14,821 nt of DNA from Nitrososphaerota archaeon (lineage in GTDB: Archaea > Thermoproteota > Nitrososphaeria > Nitrososphaerales > UBA183), in assembly GCA_029784795.1 (NCBI GenBank), contig JAFMAW010000013.1, positions 1 to 14,821 on the forward strand, given 5' to 3'. How positions within the stretch are numbered: position 1 is the first letter of the stretch; every line of letters starts with the position of its first letter. The position numbers and the translations under genes were made by a program. Below the pieces are notes generated by a model that saw only the letters and a list, made by a program, of their open reading frames with translations, searched no databases and had not been told where the DNA came from. Below, one piece after another: positions 1 through 5,610 of the stretch.

Positions 1-141
1 ACTTCAGTCTTCGACGCGCTGTACGCCGCGACCGCCCTGTCACCCAAGGTCCCGGACCATACCATACTCTCCACCGACGGCGTGTTCGAGAAGGTCCCGG
101 GCCTCAAGCGCCAGCCCCCCGAAGGGCTCCGACTCCAGTAG
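1..141 (+). CDS. PIN-domain (VapC-type) toxin, C-terminal part, cut by window edge
   Basis: The window opens inside this gene; 46 codons remain before TAG at 139-141. The residues SVFDALYAATAL and then ILSTDGVFEKVPGLKR match the third and fourth acidic regions of PIN ribonucleases (Asp in the FDALYAA helix, Asp in the STD strand, then a basic PGLKR end). By family knowledge VapC toxins are Mg-dependent RNases paired with an upstream VapB, which would lie outside the window. The end lies 15 nt before the TTG of the nucleotidyltransferase, so the two could be co-transcribed. The same arrangement, a PIN gene directly before a nucleotide-sugar gene, recurs further along. Confident in the fold; toxin activity is inferred. 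Confidence 0.8.
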   Translation, partial: TSVFDALYAATALSPKVPDHTILSTDGVFEKVPGLKRQPPEGLRLQ

Positions 142-156
142 GGGCATCAGGTCAGC

Positions 157-861
157 TTGCAGGCAGCGATACTCGCCGGCGGCCTGGGGACCAGGCTGAG
201 GCCCCTGACGGACAAGGTGCCGAAGGCGATGGCCCCGGTCAACGGGCGGCCGTTCCTCGAATACGAGCTGGAGCTGCTGGCGAGCCACGGGGTGGACGAC
301 ATCGTCCTCTGCGTAGGGTATCTCGGGGAGATGGTCCGGGGGCACTTCGGGGACGGGTCGAAGTTCGGGGTGCGGATACGCTACTCCTCCGAGGGGGACC
401 GCCTGCTTGGGCCCATCGGGGCGCTGAAGGCGGCGGAACGGATGCTGAGGGAGACGTTCTTCGTGACCTACGGTGACGCGTACCTCCGGCTCGACTACCG
501 GGGGATGATGGACGCCCTGCTGGAACAAGAGGAGCTCGGGCTGATGGCGGTCTACAGGAACGAGGGGCGGCTCGGGAGGAGCGACGTGGTGGTGGAGGGC
601 GGGTTCGTGACGGCGTATGACAAGGTGAACAGCAGGCCCGGGATGGCGTGGATCAACTTCGGGGTGACGGCGCTGCGGAGGGAGGCGCTGGCGTCCGTAG
701 GAGCGGGGAGGGTCTGCGACGAGCCGACTTTCTATGGCGGGCTGGTGGAGAAGCGGCAGCTCAGGGCCTTCGAGACGGCTGAGAGGTTCTACGAGATAGG
801 GTCCGAAAGGAGCCTGGCCGAGTTCAGGGACTATCTAACAGGCGGGACCCGTCCAGCCTGA
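157..861 (+). CDS. Sugar-1-phosphate nucleotidyltransferase (HddC/RfbA-like NDP-sugar pyrophosphorylase)
   Basis: A 234-residue GT-A fold nucleotidyltransferase. The N-terminus carries the nucleotide-binding signature LAGGLGTRLRPLT (residues 6-18) followed by KVPKAM with the conserved Lys (about 23), then GYLGEMV and FGDGSKFGVRIRYS, and the metal-binding GDAYLRLDY near residues 106-114. Such enzymes condense a sugar 1-phosphate with NTP to give NDP-sugar and diphosphate in the cytoplasm. The length fits single-domain members with no C-terminal left-handed beta-helix. The overall pattern (FGDGSKFG, GALKAAE) is closest to D-glycero-D-manno-heptose-1-phosphate guanylyltransferase and mannose-1-phosphate guanylyltransferase relatives; the sugar cannot be fixed from sequence alone. 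TTG is chosen because it places the canonical MQAAILAGG at the N-terminus. A transaldolase follows about 200 nt downstream, which would fit a seven-carbon sugar route, but that is inference. Confidence 0.88.
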   Translation: MQAAILAGGLGTRLRPLTDKVPKAMAPVNGRPFLEYELELLASHGVDDIVLCVGYLGEMVRGHFGDGSKFGVRIRYSSEGDRLLGPIGALKAAERMLRETFFVTYGDAYLRLDYRGMMDALLEQEELGLMAVYRNEGRLGRSDVVVEGGFVTAYDKVNSRPGMAWINFGVTALRREALASVGAGRVCDEPTFYGGLVEKRQLRAFETAERFYEIGSERSLAEFRDYLTGGTRPA

Positions 862-866
862 CAGCC

Positions 867-986
867 ATGCCCAAAGCCATTGGGAAAGCGGGGAAGAAGT
901 TCGTCCCCCGCATAAGCGAGTGTGCCGATTCCCTAGCCCCTGAGCTCAGCGAGACACGGCAGGCTGACGAACTGTTCGTCAATTGA
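867..986 (+). CDS. Possible small ORF, 39 residues, unknown
   Basis: An ATG-initiated frame of 39 codons fills most of the gap between the nucleotidyltransferase stop (5 nt upstream) and the transaldolase. The product begins MPKAIGKAGKKFVPRISE and ends DELFVN, with a basic first third and acidic remainder. It has no family signature that I recognise and could be chance coding in GC-rich DNA. If real, it would be translated from the nucleotidyltransferase transcript. Confidence 0.2.
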   Translation: MPKAIGKAGKKFVPRISECADSLAPELSETRQADELFVN

Positions 987-1060
987 ATCCCCCTTCAGAG
1001 GAAGCAGAATCGGAGCGGCTTGCAAGGTTCAAATACAGAAGGCAAGGGCTGACGCTCAGC

Positions 1061-1762
1061 ATGACGAAGATATTCCTGGACACCGCGTCCGCGGACGAGA
1101 TACGCGAGTTCCTCTCCCGGGGGATTGGGGATGGCGTGACAAGCAACCAAAAGATTTTCTTGGCCGAGGGGAAGGTGGACTTCAAGCAGCGGGTCCTCGA
1201 GATATGCGGCATGAGGAGAGACTGGCCCGTGAGCGTCGAGACGACGACCAAGGGGTTCGACGAGCTCGTGGCGGAGGCCCGGCTGTACGCAAAGTGGCAC
1301 AGGAACGTGGTGGTCAAGGTCGCGATGGACAAGGACGGCACCGGGCTGAAGGTCGTCAAGAGGCTCCACGACGAAGGCATCAGGACGAACATGACGGTGA
1401 TGGTCACCCTGAGCCAGCTCTTCCTGGCGGCGAAGGCCGGGGCGACCTACGTGAGCCTCTTCTTCAACAGGGCGAGGGACGCCGGGCTCGACCCCGTGAA
1501 GACCATCCGCGACATCACCCCTGTCCTCAGGAGGCTCGGAGGCGCGGAGCTCATAGTCGGGAGCATCCGCAAGCCGGAGGACGTGGAGGAGATAGTGGCC
1601 GCGGGCGCCGACATCGCGACCGTCACACCCAAGGTCCTGAACCAGATGGCGTTCCACCCGAAGACGGAGGAGACGATAAAGGAGTTCGACGACGCCTGGA
1701 ATGAGTTCGTCGCCAAGAACAAGCTGACGGTCCCGGCCAGGGTGCCTCTCGGGGGCCCTTAG
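1061..1762 (+). CDS. Transaldolase / fructose-6-phosphate aldolase-like protein (TalC/FSA type)
   Basis: A 233-residue small transaldolase-family TIM barrel. The frame is open from 983, but ATG at 1061 gives the family N-terminus MTKIFLDTAS with the conserved Asp (7). Schiff-base Lys is in NVVVKVAMD (Lys86, matching Lys85 of E. coli FSA); Asn29 sits in GVTSN. AKAGATYVSLFFNRARDAG and GADIATVTPKVLNQM match the later phosphate-binding and C-terminal segments. The family transfers dihydroxyacetone units between sugar phosphates (transaldolase) or cleaves fructose 6-phosphate, in the cytoplasm. Odd points: the usual GVTTNPSL loop reads GVTSNQKIF, and the usual YVSPFVGR strand reads YVSLFFNR, so substrate preference may differ. 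An AT-richer stretch TTCAAATAC about 30 nt before the ATG may be its promoter. The upstream neighbour is an NDP-sugar pyrophosphorylase. Confidence 0.85.
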   Translation: MTKIFLDTASADEIREFLSRGIGDGVTSNQKIFLAEGKVDFKQRVLEICGMRRDWPVSVETTTKGFDELVAEARLYAKWHRNVVVKVAMDKDGTGLKVVKRLHDEGIRTNMTVMVTLSQLFLAAKAGATYVSLFFNRARDAGLDPVKTIRDITPVLRRLGGAELIVGSIRKPEDVEEIVAAGADIATVTPKVLNQMAFHPKTEETIKEFDDAWNEFVAKNKLTVPARVPLGGP

Positions 1763-1785
1763 CAGTCGCCAATTGCCCAGTTGCC

Positions 1786-1980
1786 ATGTCAGCCTCCATA
1801 TCCGTGGACAGGAAGACGAAGGACTCTCCCGCAAGGCAGGAGAGGGCGATGGAGGCCTCCGGTGGACTCGAGCTCACCTGGGACCAGTTCTTCGAGCGGG
1901 CCCTTGTGACCGGCGTCAGCCCAGAGAACCTTGATATGCATATGCATATAGAGAACGGTTACAGTTGGCAAAGACGATAG
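1786..1980 (+). CDS. Small ribbon-helix-helix-like protein, possible solitary antitoxin
   Basis: A 64-residue frame starting 24 nt after the transaldolase stop. Its N-terminal half (SASISVDRKTKDSPARQ, then LTWDQFFERAL) follows the beta strand, helix, helix layout of short archaeal RHH antitoxins (strand ending xISVxxxTK, then a WDxFLxRAL-type helix). The last 15-20 codons run across the VapBC promoter palindrome (1934-1949) and past the VapB start, so the C-terminus is probably not selected and the original 3' end may have been replaced when the VapBC cassette arrived. A proline in the first helix is unusual. No partner toxin is linked. It could be a decayed antitoxin or a chance frame. Confidence 0.4.
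   Translation: MSASISVDRKTKDSPARQERAMEASGGLELTWDQFFERALVTGVSPENLDMHMHIENGYSWQRR
1934..1949 (+). promoter_or_regulatory. Perfect 16-bp palindrome with TATA character before vapBC: promoter/operator
   Basis: The sequence ATATGCATATGCATAT is its own reverse complement over 16 bp. Its centre lies about 24 bp before the TTG of the VapB gene, the position of an archaeal TATA box for a leaderless transcript. It is flanked by GC-rich DNA. VapB proteins of the RHH type commonly bind palindromes in their own promoters, so this is a likely autoregulatory operator that overlaps the TATA element. The palindrome is seen; the role is inferred. Confidence 0.6.
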
Positions 1981-2186
1981 CTGTCTCGGACGACGTCTAC
2001 GAGATGCTCCAGAAGTCGAAGCTCCCCGGTGAAAGCTTCTCGGCCGTGATAAGGCGGAGCGTCAAGAAGGGGAGGCTGACGGAGATAGCGGGAAGGATGA
2101 CCCTGACCCGCTCGGACTGGAGCGCGGTGAAGGCGAAACTCGAGGAGCAGGAATCCCTGGCCTCGGCAGCCATGGCGGAGAGATGA
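1965..2186 (+). CDS. vapB: VapB antitoxin (UPF0330/DUF217-type)
   Basis: A 73-residue protein beginning MAKTIAVSDDVYEMLQKSK and continuing PGESFSAVIRRSVKKG: the strand, helix, helix DNA-binding domain of archaeal VapB antitoxins, followed by a charged C-terminal tail (about 45-73) of the kind that wraps around VapC. TTG start is favoured because it sits about 24 bp from the centre of the palindromic TATA element and gives the family N-terminus. The VapC gene starts 4 nt after its stop, so the pair is translationally coupled. Predicted role: neutralise the toxin and repress the operon. Confidence 0.85.
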   Translation: MAKTIAVSDDVYEMLQKSKLPGESFSAVIRRSVKKGRLTEIAGRMTLTRSDWSAVKAKLEEQESLASAAMAER

Positions 2187-2190
2187 AGGC

Positions 2191-2598
2191 GTGCGCCTCT
2201 TCGACACGGCCTACATCATCGACCTCGTGAACTCGGACGAAGGGGCGGTCGAACTCGCCCGGAAGGTCGACGAGGAAGGCTCCGGGGCCGCGGTCTCGGC
2301 GGTCTCCGTCCACGAGTATCTCTTCGGCGTCCGCCACAGGTACCGGTCCGAGGCCGAGCTGAAAGAGAAGCTGGCGTCCGCCCTGGACGAGCTCGGCAGG
2401 TTCGAGACGGTCGCGTTCACCAAGGAGGTGGCGGAGACGAGCTCGAAGATAGGCGCGGAGCTCGTGAGGGCCGGCAGAGTCGTGGGGGTCAACGACGTCT
2501 ACATCGGGGCGACGGCCCTTGTCCACAAGCTGCCGCTCGTGACGAGAAACAGGGCCCACTTCGCGCGGATGCGCGGGGTGGAGATAGAGACCTATTGA
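2191..2598 (+). CDS. vapC: VapC toxin, PIN-domain ribonuclease
   Basis: A complete 135-residue PIN domain. Acidic residues in the expected places are Asp5 (RLFDTAYIIDL), Glu42 (VSVHEYLFG) and Asp102 (VGVNDVYIGATAL), followed by the LVTRNRAHFARM strand-helix, where an Asn/Arg loop replaces the fourth acid, as in many VapCs. The family cleaves RNA (often tRNA or rRNA loops) with Mg or Mn. It starts at GTG, 4 nt after VapB. Its TGA overlaps a TTG that opens a decayed epimerase 5' end. The intact catalytic triad and antitoxin suggest an active system. Confidence 0.87.
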   Translation: MRLFDTAYIIDLVNSDEGAVELARKVDEEGSGAAVSAVSVHEYLFGVRHRYRSEAELKEKLASALDELGRFETVAFTKEVAETSSKIGAELVRAGRVVGVNDVYIGATALVHKLPLVTRNRAHFARMRGVEIETY

Positions 2599-2729
2599 GT
2601 CCGTCCGGTGAGGCTCTCGTGGCGGGAGGGGCGGGGTTCATTGGGAGCCACGTCGTCGGGGAGAGGCGCAGGAGGAGAGTCAATCGGTCCTTCCCGCGAG
2701 GACGAACCGGTCCCTGTCAACAGCTCTAA
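2595..2729 (+). pseudogene. Decayed 5' stub of an NAD-dependent sugar epimerase gene (copy 1)
   Basis: From TTG at 2595, overlapping the VapC stop, the frame reads [20 protein letters not shown], the Rossmann glycine-rich loop of extended SDR epimerases, then collapses into Arg-rich sequence and stops at 2727-2729. At DNA level 2637-2658 matches the intact gene at 14623-14644 in 21 of 22 positions. No more of the roughly 300-residue enzyme is found downstream; AT-rich promoter DNA for the next TA pair follows. It is a gene fragment and very unlikely to be functional. A second stub is at 13817. Confidence 0.7.
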
Positions 2730-2768
2730 CTGCCCTATAAGTAAGAATGACAAAATTATGGGGGAATG

Positions 2769-2776
2769 CTAATAAA
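2769..2776 (+). promoter_or_regulatory. TATA-like element for the AbrB-PIN pair
   Basis: CTAATAAA lies about 32 bp before the ATG of the AbrB gene in an A/T-rich block (about 2740-2800) that contrasts with the GC-rich surroundings. A second TATA-like CTATAAGTA is at about 2734-2742. No strong Shine-Dalgarno at useful spacing is visible. Assignment is by composition and position. Confidence 0.4.
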
Positions 2777-2804
2777 CAGGTAAACGAACAGAGAAATTGG
2801 GAGA

Positions 2805-3044
2805 ATGGAAGCAATAAAGGTAAGGAAGGTGGACGGCCAGGGTAGGGTGCTCCTCCCTTCTGAATGGAGGGAGAAGGAACTCGGGCAGGCGAGGGAAGTC
2901 ATCGTCTTGAGCCAGGGCGACCATCTAAAGATCATCCCGAAGAAGAAGGTCGACCTCACGAGGTTCTTCGACAAGGTGGATCTGGGCGTAGATGCCATCG
3001 GGGACTGGGGGTCCTTCGAGTCAGCTCTCGCCGAGGAAGTGTAA
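2805..3044 (+). CDS. AbrB/SpoVT-type antitoxin (VapB/MazE-like)
   Basis: A 79-residue swapped-hairpin AbrB domain: KVDGQGRVLLPSEWREK near residues 8-24, then EVIVLSQGDHLKIIPKKK with the DHLKIIP strand shared with the AbrB protein at 4576. The C-terminal 30 residues (DLTRFFDKVDLG and GDWGSFESAL) are acidic and amphipathic, as expected for the toxin-binding tail. Its TAA is followed in the same frame and without a gap by the PIN toxin frame. Predicted DNA-binding antitoxin that autoregulates the pair. Confidence 0.83.
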   Translation: MEAIKVRKVDGQGRVLLPSEWREKELGQAREVIVLSQGDHLKIIPKKKVDLTRFFDKVDLGVDAIGDWGSFESALAEEV

Positions 3045-3512
3045 CTGGAGCTGAAGTTCCTCGACGCCAACCCCTTCGTATATGCCTACTACAAGCCTAG
3101 GAGGAAGCTGAACGCCGAAGAGGAGCTGATGAAAGAAGAGGCCAAGGCCGTCGTCGCCAGGGTCAGCAGGGGGGAGGAGCAGGTGCTGACGAGCGTCGTG
3201 CACATTTCAGAGGCCTCCAACATCCTCAAGCGAAGGATGGCGGTCTCCGAGCTGGCCGAGCTCGTTTCGGGGCTGCTCACGAACGCAAGCGTGCAGGTCG
3301 AAGGGGTCACGCCCGAGGAGTATCTCGGGGCTTCCGAGTCGGCTCGCGACCTTGGGCTCGACCCGAACGACTCCCTGGCCGTCCTCCTGATGAGGCGCCA
3401 CGGGGTCCAGGACATCTTCACCTTCGACAGGGATTTCGACAGGGTCGAGGGGGTCAGGCGCCTCCCCGGGACCGGAGGGGGGGCCGGCGCATCGCCGACG
3501 GACAGGCCGTGA
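3045..3512 (+). CDS. PIN-domain toxin, apparent CTG start directly after antitoxin stop
   Basis: The frame opens right after the antitoxin TAA. Reading from CTG gives LELKFLDANPFVYAYY, the canonical PIN first strand with catalytic Asp7. Glu56 (VVHISEASN), Asp109 (LDPNDSLAV) and Asp128/Asp130 (FTFDRDFDRVEG) complete the site. Starting at CTG 3051 would give the textbook MKFLDAN. The first ATG (3129) would delete the first strand and catalytic Asp, so it is not the natural start of a working toxin. A GAGG at about 3033-3036 could serve as ribosome site. The last 15 residues (GTGGGAGASPTDRP) run beyond the usual PIN end and look like read-through into junk. The stop overlaps a GTG that reads VTGGA, a possible further epimerase trace. 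The fold is clear; the start codon is uncertain. Confidence 0.75.
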   Translation: MELKFLDANPFVYAYYKPRRKLNAEEELMKEEAKAVVARVSRGEEQVLTSVVHISEASNILKRRMAVSELAELVSGLLTNASVQVEGVTPEEYLGASESARDLGLDPNDSLAVLLMRRHGVQDIFTFDRDFDRVEGVRRLPGTGGGAGASPTDRP

Positions 3513-3628
3513 CCGGCGGCGCTCCTCGCCTCCGAGGGGGCCTCCTTGGTGGGGTTCAACGACAAGCCTTCCTCCCTGTCGCGCAGGAGCAAGGTCCCGC
3601 TCCTGGCCTCTCGAGCTCCCTCCAGCAC

Positions 3629-3685
3629 TTGATATCCTTCGACAGGGTCCCAGGACTGACCCGCATAGACCCGGATACAGTCTGA
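3629..3685 (+). pseudogene. Scrap of a PIN toxin C-terminus
   Basis: The reading frame LISFDRVPGLTRIDPDTV ends at TGA 3683-3685. It matches the last strand and tail of VapC proteins (ILSFDxDFDRVPGLxRI), with about four residues missing after SFD. No upstream PIN residues are recognisable in any frame. It sits in a gap of about 255 nt (3513-3767) between a forward PIN gene and the minus-strand antitoxin, otherwise without recognisable content. Probably the end of another lost TA pair. Confidence 0.4.
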
Positions 3686-3767
3686 CGCGAGGCCGCCCAC
3701 GCCGGAGCCGGACGCGCATGCGAAGATGCGCGTTCAGATGCAGGAAGCCAGCCTCGCCCCGCGCCTT

Positions 3768-4118
3768 TCAGTCTCCGACTTCGATGACCAGCTTCTTTGG
3801 TTCAGAAGGATAGATGACCACGGGCAGGTCACGCTTGATTCTGAGCGACTTCGCTATCTCCTGGGGGATTCGGATCACCAGCGAGTTCCCCGACTTCGCC
3901 ACGCGCCCTCTCCTCTCGAGCCCGAAGAGCCCCCTCTTCTTCACCTCGGACTCCACCTCCTCCATCAGCTCCTGCGAGAGGTACTCTGAACCGCACTCGG
4001 TGCACACCTCCGCTTCCTTCATCCCGAAGTCGATCCCGAAGAACTCCACCTCGGTCACGCTCTTCTTGAGCCTCCCACCGCACCTGCACCTTACGTCGAG
4101 GGCGGCCTCCGAGGTCAC
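3768..4118 (-). CDS. Antitoxin with N-terminal YgiT/MqsA-type zinc finger and C-terminal AbrB domain
   Basis: The frame is open further upstream, but GTG at 4118 overlaps the toxin stop as GTGA and gives a 116-residue product. Residues about 10-50 hold two Cys pairs (CRC and CTEC) around an EVEFFGIDFGMKEAEV segment: the zinc-binding YgiT/MqsA-like domain. Residues about 75-116 (RGRVAKSGNSLVIRIPQEIAK and later VVIYPSEPKKLVIEV) form an AbrB/MazE DNA-binding hairpin. MqsA of E. coli instead carries an Xre-type HTH, so here the zinc finger is joined to a different DNA-binding domain. Predicted role: neutralise the DUF4258 protein and repress the operon through the inverted repeat at 4366-4379. 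Confidence 0.78.
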   Translation of the reverse strand: MTSEAALDVRCRCGGRLKKSVTEVEFFGIDFGMKEAEVCTECGSEYLSQELMEEVESEVKKRGLFGLERRGRVAKSGNSLVIRIPQEIAKSLRIKRDLPVVIYPSEPKKLVIEVGD

Positions 4119-4354
4119 AGCGCCTTCACCGTCACAGGGAAGGCCTTCCGTATGCCAGACGAGCGGTAGACCTTCTCGTCGTACACCACGACGAAGCGGT
4201 TGAGCATGGCCTGCACCAGGCCGGTCTCCTTCTGCGGCGCCTTCTTGCCCTTGAGAATCGCCTCTTCGACATCCTTCGCAGAGATCCCTCTCAGCCACAT
4301 CCGTTCTATCGCGTGCCTCACGCGCCTGTGCTCCCAGTTGATCTTTAACTTCAC
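4115..4354 (-). CDS. DUF4258-family protein, probable RelE/MqsR-like toxin
   Basis: GTG at 4354 yields 79 residues beginning MKLKINWEHRRVRHAIERM. The segment RHAIERMWLRGISAKDVEEAI followed by LKGKK is the DUF4258 signature (HAxERMxxRGIxxxDVxxAL); NRFVVVYDEKVYRSS is the following beta hairpin and KAFPVTVKAL the last strand. DUF4258 genes often stand beside YgiT-type zinc-finger genes and are thought to be mRNA-interferase-like toxins; activity here is inferred. GTG 4354 is preferred over TTG 4393 because a TATA-like box is centred 26 bp upstream and the TTG extension is A/T-rich promoter DNA. The toxin-first order is the MqsRA order. Confidence 0.72.
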   Translation of the reverse strand: MKLKINWEHRRVRHAIERMWLRGISAKDVEEAILKGKKAPQKETGLVQAMLNRFVVVYDEKVYRSSGIRKAFPVTVKAL

Positions 4355-4365
4355 ACCCGCATCAG

Positions 4366-4386
4366 TAATACGTGTATTATTAAGGA
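4366..4386 (-). promoter_or_regulatory. Promoter/operator of the DUF4258-YgiT pair: TATA box plus 14-bp inverted repeat
   Basis: On the minus strand CTTAATAAT (4384-4376) is centred 26 bp before GTG 4354, an archaeal TATA position for a leaderless transcript. Overlapping it, TAATAC-GT-GTATTA (4366-4379, plus strand) is an inverted repeat with 6-bp arms and a 2-bp centre. An operator overlapping the TATA box suggests autorepression by the AbrB half of the antitoxin. Confidence 0.5.
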
Positions 4387-4400
4387 TTACCAAACAGCGA

Positions 4401-4433
4401 AGCCCACGACCTTCAATCGTGGGAGGATGTCAC
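4401..4433 (+). mobile_element. Solo right-end hairpin of an IS200/IS605-type element (TnpB omega-RNA 3' end)
   Basis: CCCACGA (4403-4409) and TCGTGGG (4417-4423) form a 7-bp stem with a CCTTCAA loop, followed by AGGATGTCAC. An AGCCCACG-loop-CGTGGGAGGATGTCA arrangement is what I know from right ends of many archaeal and bacterial IS605-family elements, where it also forms the 3' part of the TnpB guide RNA. No TnpB coding sequence is found to its left; the minus-strand TA promoter begins within 20 nt. The element is therefore reduced to its terminus or is a short non-autonomous relic. Confidence 0.6.
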
Positions 4434-4575
4434 ATGGGAGCCTTCAAGGCATCATGAATGAACTTATGCTCTCGGACGACGACTTGGCCGCTGCGTCAAG
4501 GATTCCCACATGAAAGACGACAAGGCTTAAGCCCCACTTTCTATCCATTGACGCATCGGTGGGAGCACGAGCATC

Positions 4576-4809
4576 GTGGAGCTTGACAGCAAGGGAAGGA
4601 TCACCCTGCCCAAGGGAATCCGAGATACGGCCGGGATAGGGGGGAGGGTCCTTGCCGTGAACGCAGGCGACCACCTCAAGATCATCCCGCTGCCGTCGAA
4701 CCCAGTCGAGTCTCTCGACGGGGTCCTTGACCTGAAGAAGCCGTTCAGGGAGTTGAGGAAGGAAGCCGAGGACCTGGCCGTGAAGAGAGCGAAGGAGCGT
4801 CTCTCCTAG
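4576..4809 (+). CDS. AbrB/SpoVT-type antitoxin
   Basis: A 77-residue AbrB protein: VELDSKGRITLPKGIRD at the N-terminus is the archetypal swapped-hairpin motif, followed by VLAVNAGDHLKIIPLPSNP and a helical acidic/basic C-terminus (KPFRELRKEAEDLAVKRAKE). GTG start gives a slightly short first strand; GGGAG at 4561-4565 is a plausible ribosome site 10 nt upstream. A PIN gene follows after about 110 nt that contain another antitoxin-like fragment (4812-4916). Predicted to control that toxin, unless its own partner was lost. Confidence 0.8.
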   Translation: MELDSKGRITLPKGIRDTAGIGGRVLAVNAGDHLKIIPLPSNPVESLDGVLDLKKPFRELRKEAEDLAVKRAKERLS

Positions 4810-4811
4810 GA

Positions 4812-4916
4812 TTGGCTCTCCTCGAGAACGACCCGCTCTTCACGCTCAAGCCGGTACGGTTCAAAGTAAAGGTCAGGGCCGACGCGATAGATTCTTTCCT
4901 CTACAGGGCGAAGTGA
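4812..4916 (+). pseudogene. Antitoxin C-terminal fragment, 34 codons
   Basis: From TTG 4812 the frame reads ALLENDPLFTLKPVRFKVKV, then RADAIDSFLYRAK and stops. The DPLF-KLKP ... DxxLY layout resembles the toxin-binding tail of archaeal VapB proteins whose DNA-binding half lies upstream; here that half is absent, and a complete AbrB gene precedes instead. It directly abuts the PIN gene, the position expected for that toxin's true antitoxin. It may be a remnant or a short expressed peptide. Confidence 0.4.
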
Positions 4917-4920
4917 CCGC

Positions 4921-5332
4921 CTGCTAGTCTTCGTCGATTCGTCCGCCTTCAAGGCGAACTACGACAGCGGCGACGACTTCCACGCGCGCAAGCGAGCTGA
5001 TGCTCAAGATCGCGGCGAGGGAAACGGACGTCACAGGCTTCGTGACCACCGACTACGTCCTCGACGAAGCGGTCACGCTGACTCGGTTCGCCCACAGCCA
5101 TGCCAAGGCCGTCGAGCTGGAAGAGGCGACCGCCGCCTCACGATTCGTGAAGGTCGTGTTCTGCGACGAGGGGCTCTTTTCCGAGGGGGTGCGGACGTTC
5201 AAGGAGCATCCCGACAAGGAGTGGAGCCTCACGGACTGCGTATCGTTCGCGACGATGAAGAGGCACGACATCAGGACGGCCTTCACGTTCGACGGGCACT
5301 TCAAGCAGGCCGGGTTCGCGACGGTCCCCTAG
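4921..5332 (+). pseudogene. PIN-domain toxin disrupted by a frameshift
   Basis: Frame one, from CTG 4921, reads LLVFVDSSAFKANYDSGDDF and then HA, with the first catalytic Asp6. The protein continues one frame over with ASELMLKIAARETDV to TAG at 5330-5332, including Glu in TTDYVLDEAVTL, Asp in WSLTDCVSFATM and Asp in FTFDGHFKQAGF. The join is at the dinucleotide run GCGCGC (4984-4989): two bases missing (or one extra) would explain it. All acidic residues survive across both frames, so the break is recent, programmed, or a sequencing error. The only start in the downstream frame, ATG 5000, loses the first strand. No ATG, GTG or TTG precedes the first Asp. Confidence 0.7.
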
Positions 5333-5397
5333 GCGGTTCCCCGCACCCTCAGGCGCTGCGCGAACCGGTCCGGGGCGCATTGGCGAAGGCGTCCCTT

Positions 5398-5443
5398 CGT
5401 CCCTCGCTCGTCCCATTCCTAGAGATCTGTACCATCTCGTGCG
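5398..5443. repeat. 46-bp direct repeat, copy A
   Basis: Matches 8503-8548 at 37 of 46 positions without gaps; the first 17 bases (CGTCCCTCGCTCGTCCC) are identical. It lies 66 nt after the frameshifted PIN gene. The rest of 5333-5610 has no convincing gene. CGGTTC (5334-5339) can pair with GAACCG (5362-5367). Read on the minus strand, both copies encode HExVxxxRNGTSEGR in a consistent frame, which could mean a relic of a coding end or a mobile-element terminus. Confidence 0.55.
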
Positions 5444-5584
5444 CAGCCAAGCCCGAGTCGATGGCCAGGTCCGACCCTCTGGCTCGGGCAGCTTCAGGCA
5501 TGGCGCGCGCGAAACTGTGCTCCGTCTTATTCCCACATCTCGTGCGCTCTTTTCTCCGCTGATACGCGTAAATCCGCCTCGCCT

Positions 5585-5606
5585 GGGGCCACCCGAAGGG
5601 GGCCCC
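5585..5606 (+). other. GC hairpin just before the NitT/TauT-type ATPase gene
   Basis: GGGGCC (5585-5590) pairs with GGCCCC (5601-5606) across a 10-nt loop, ending 4 nt before the GTG at 5611. If transcribed it would cover the ribosome-binding region and could lower or regulate translation. It may be chance in GC-rich DNA. Confidence 0.3.
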
Positions 5607-5610
5607 TCCT

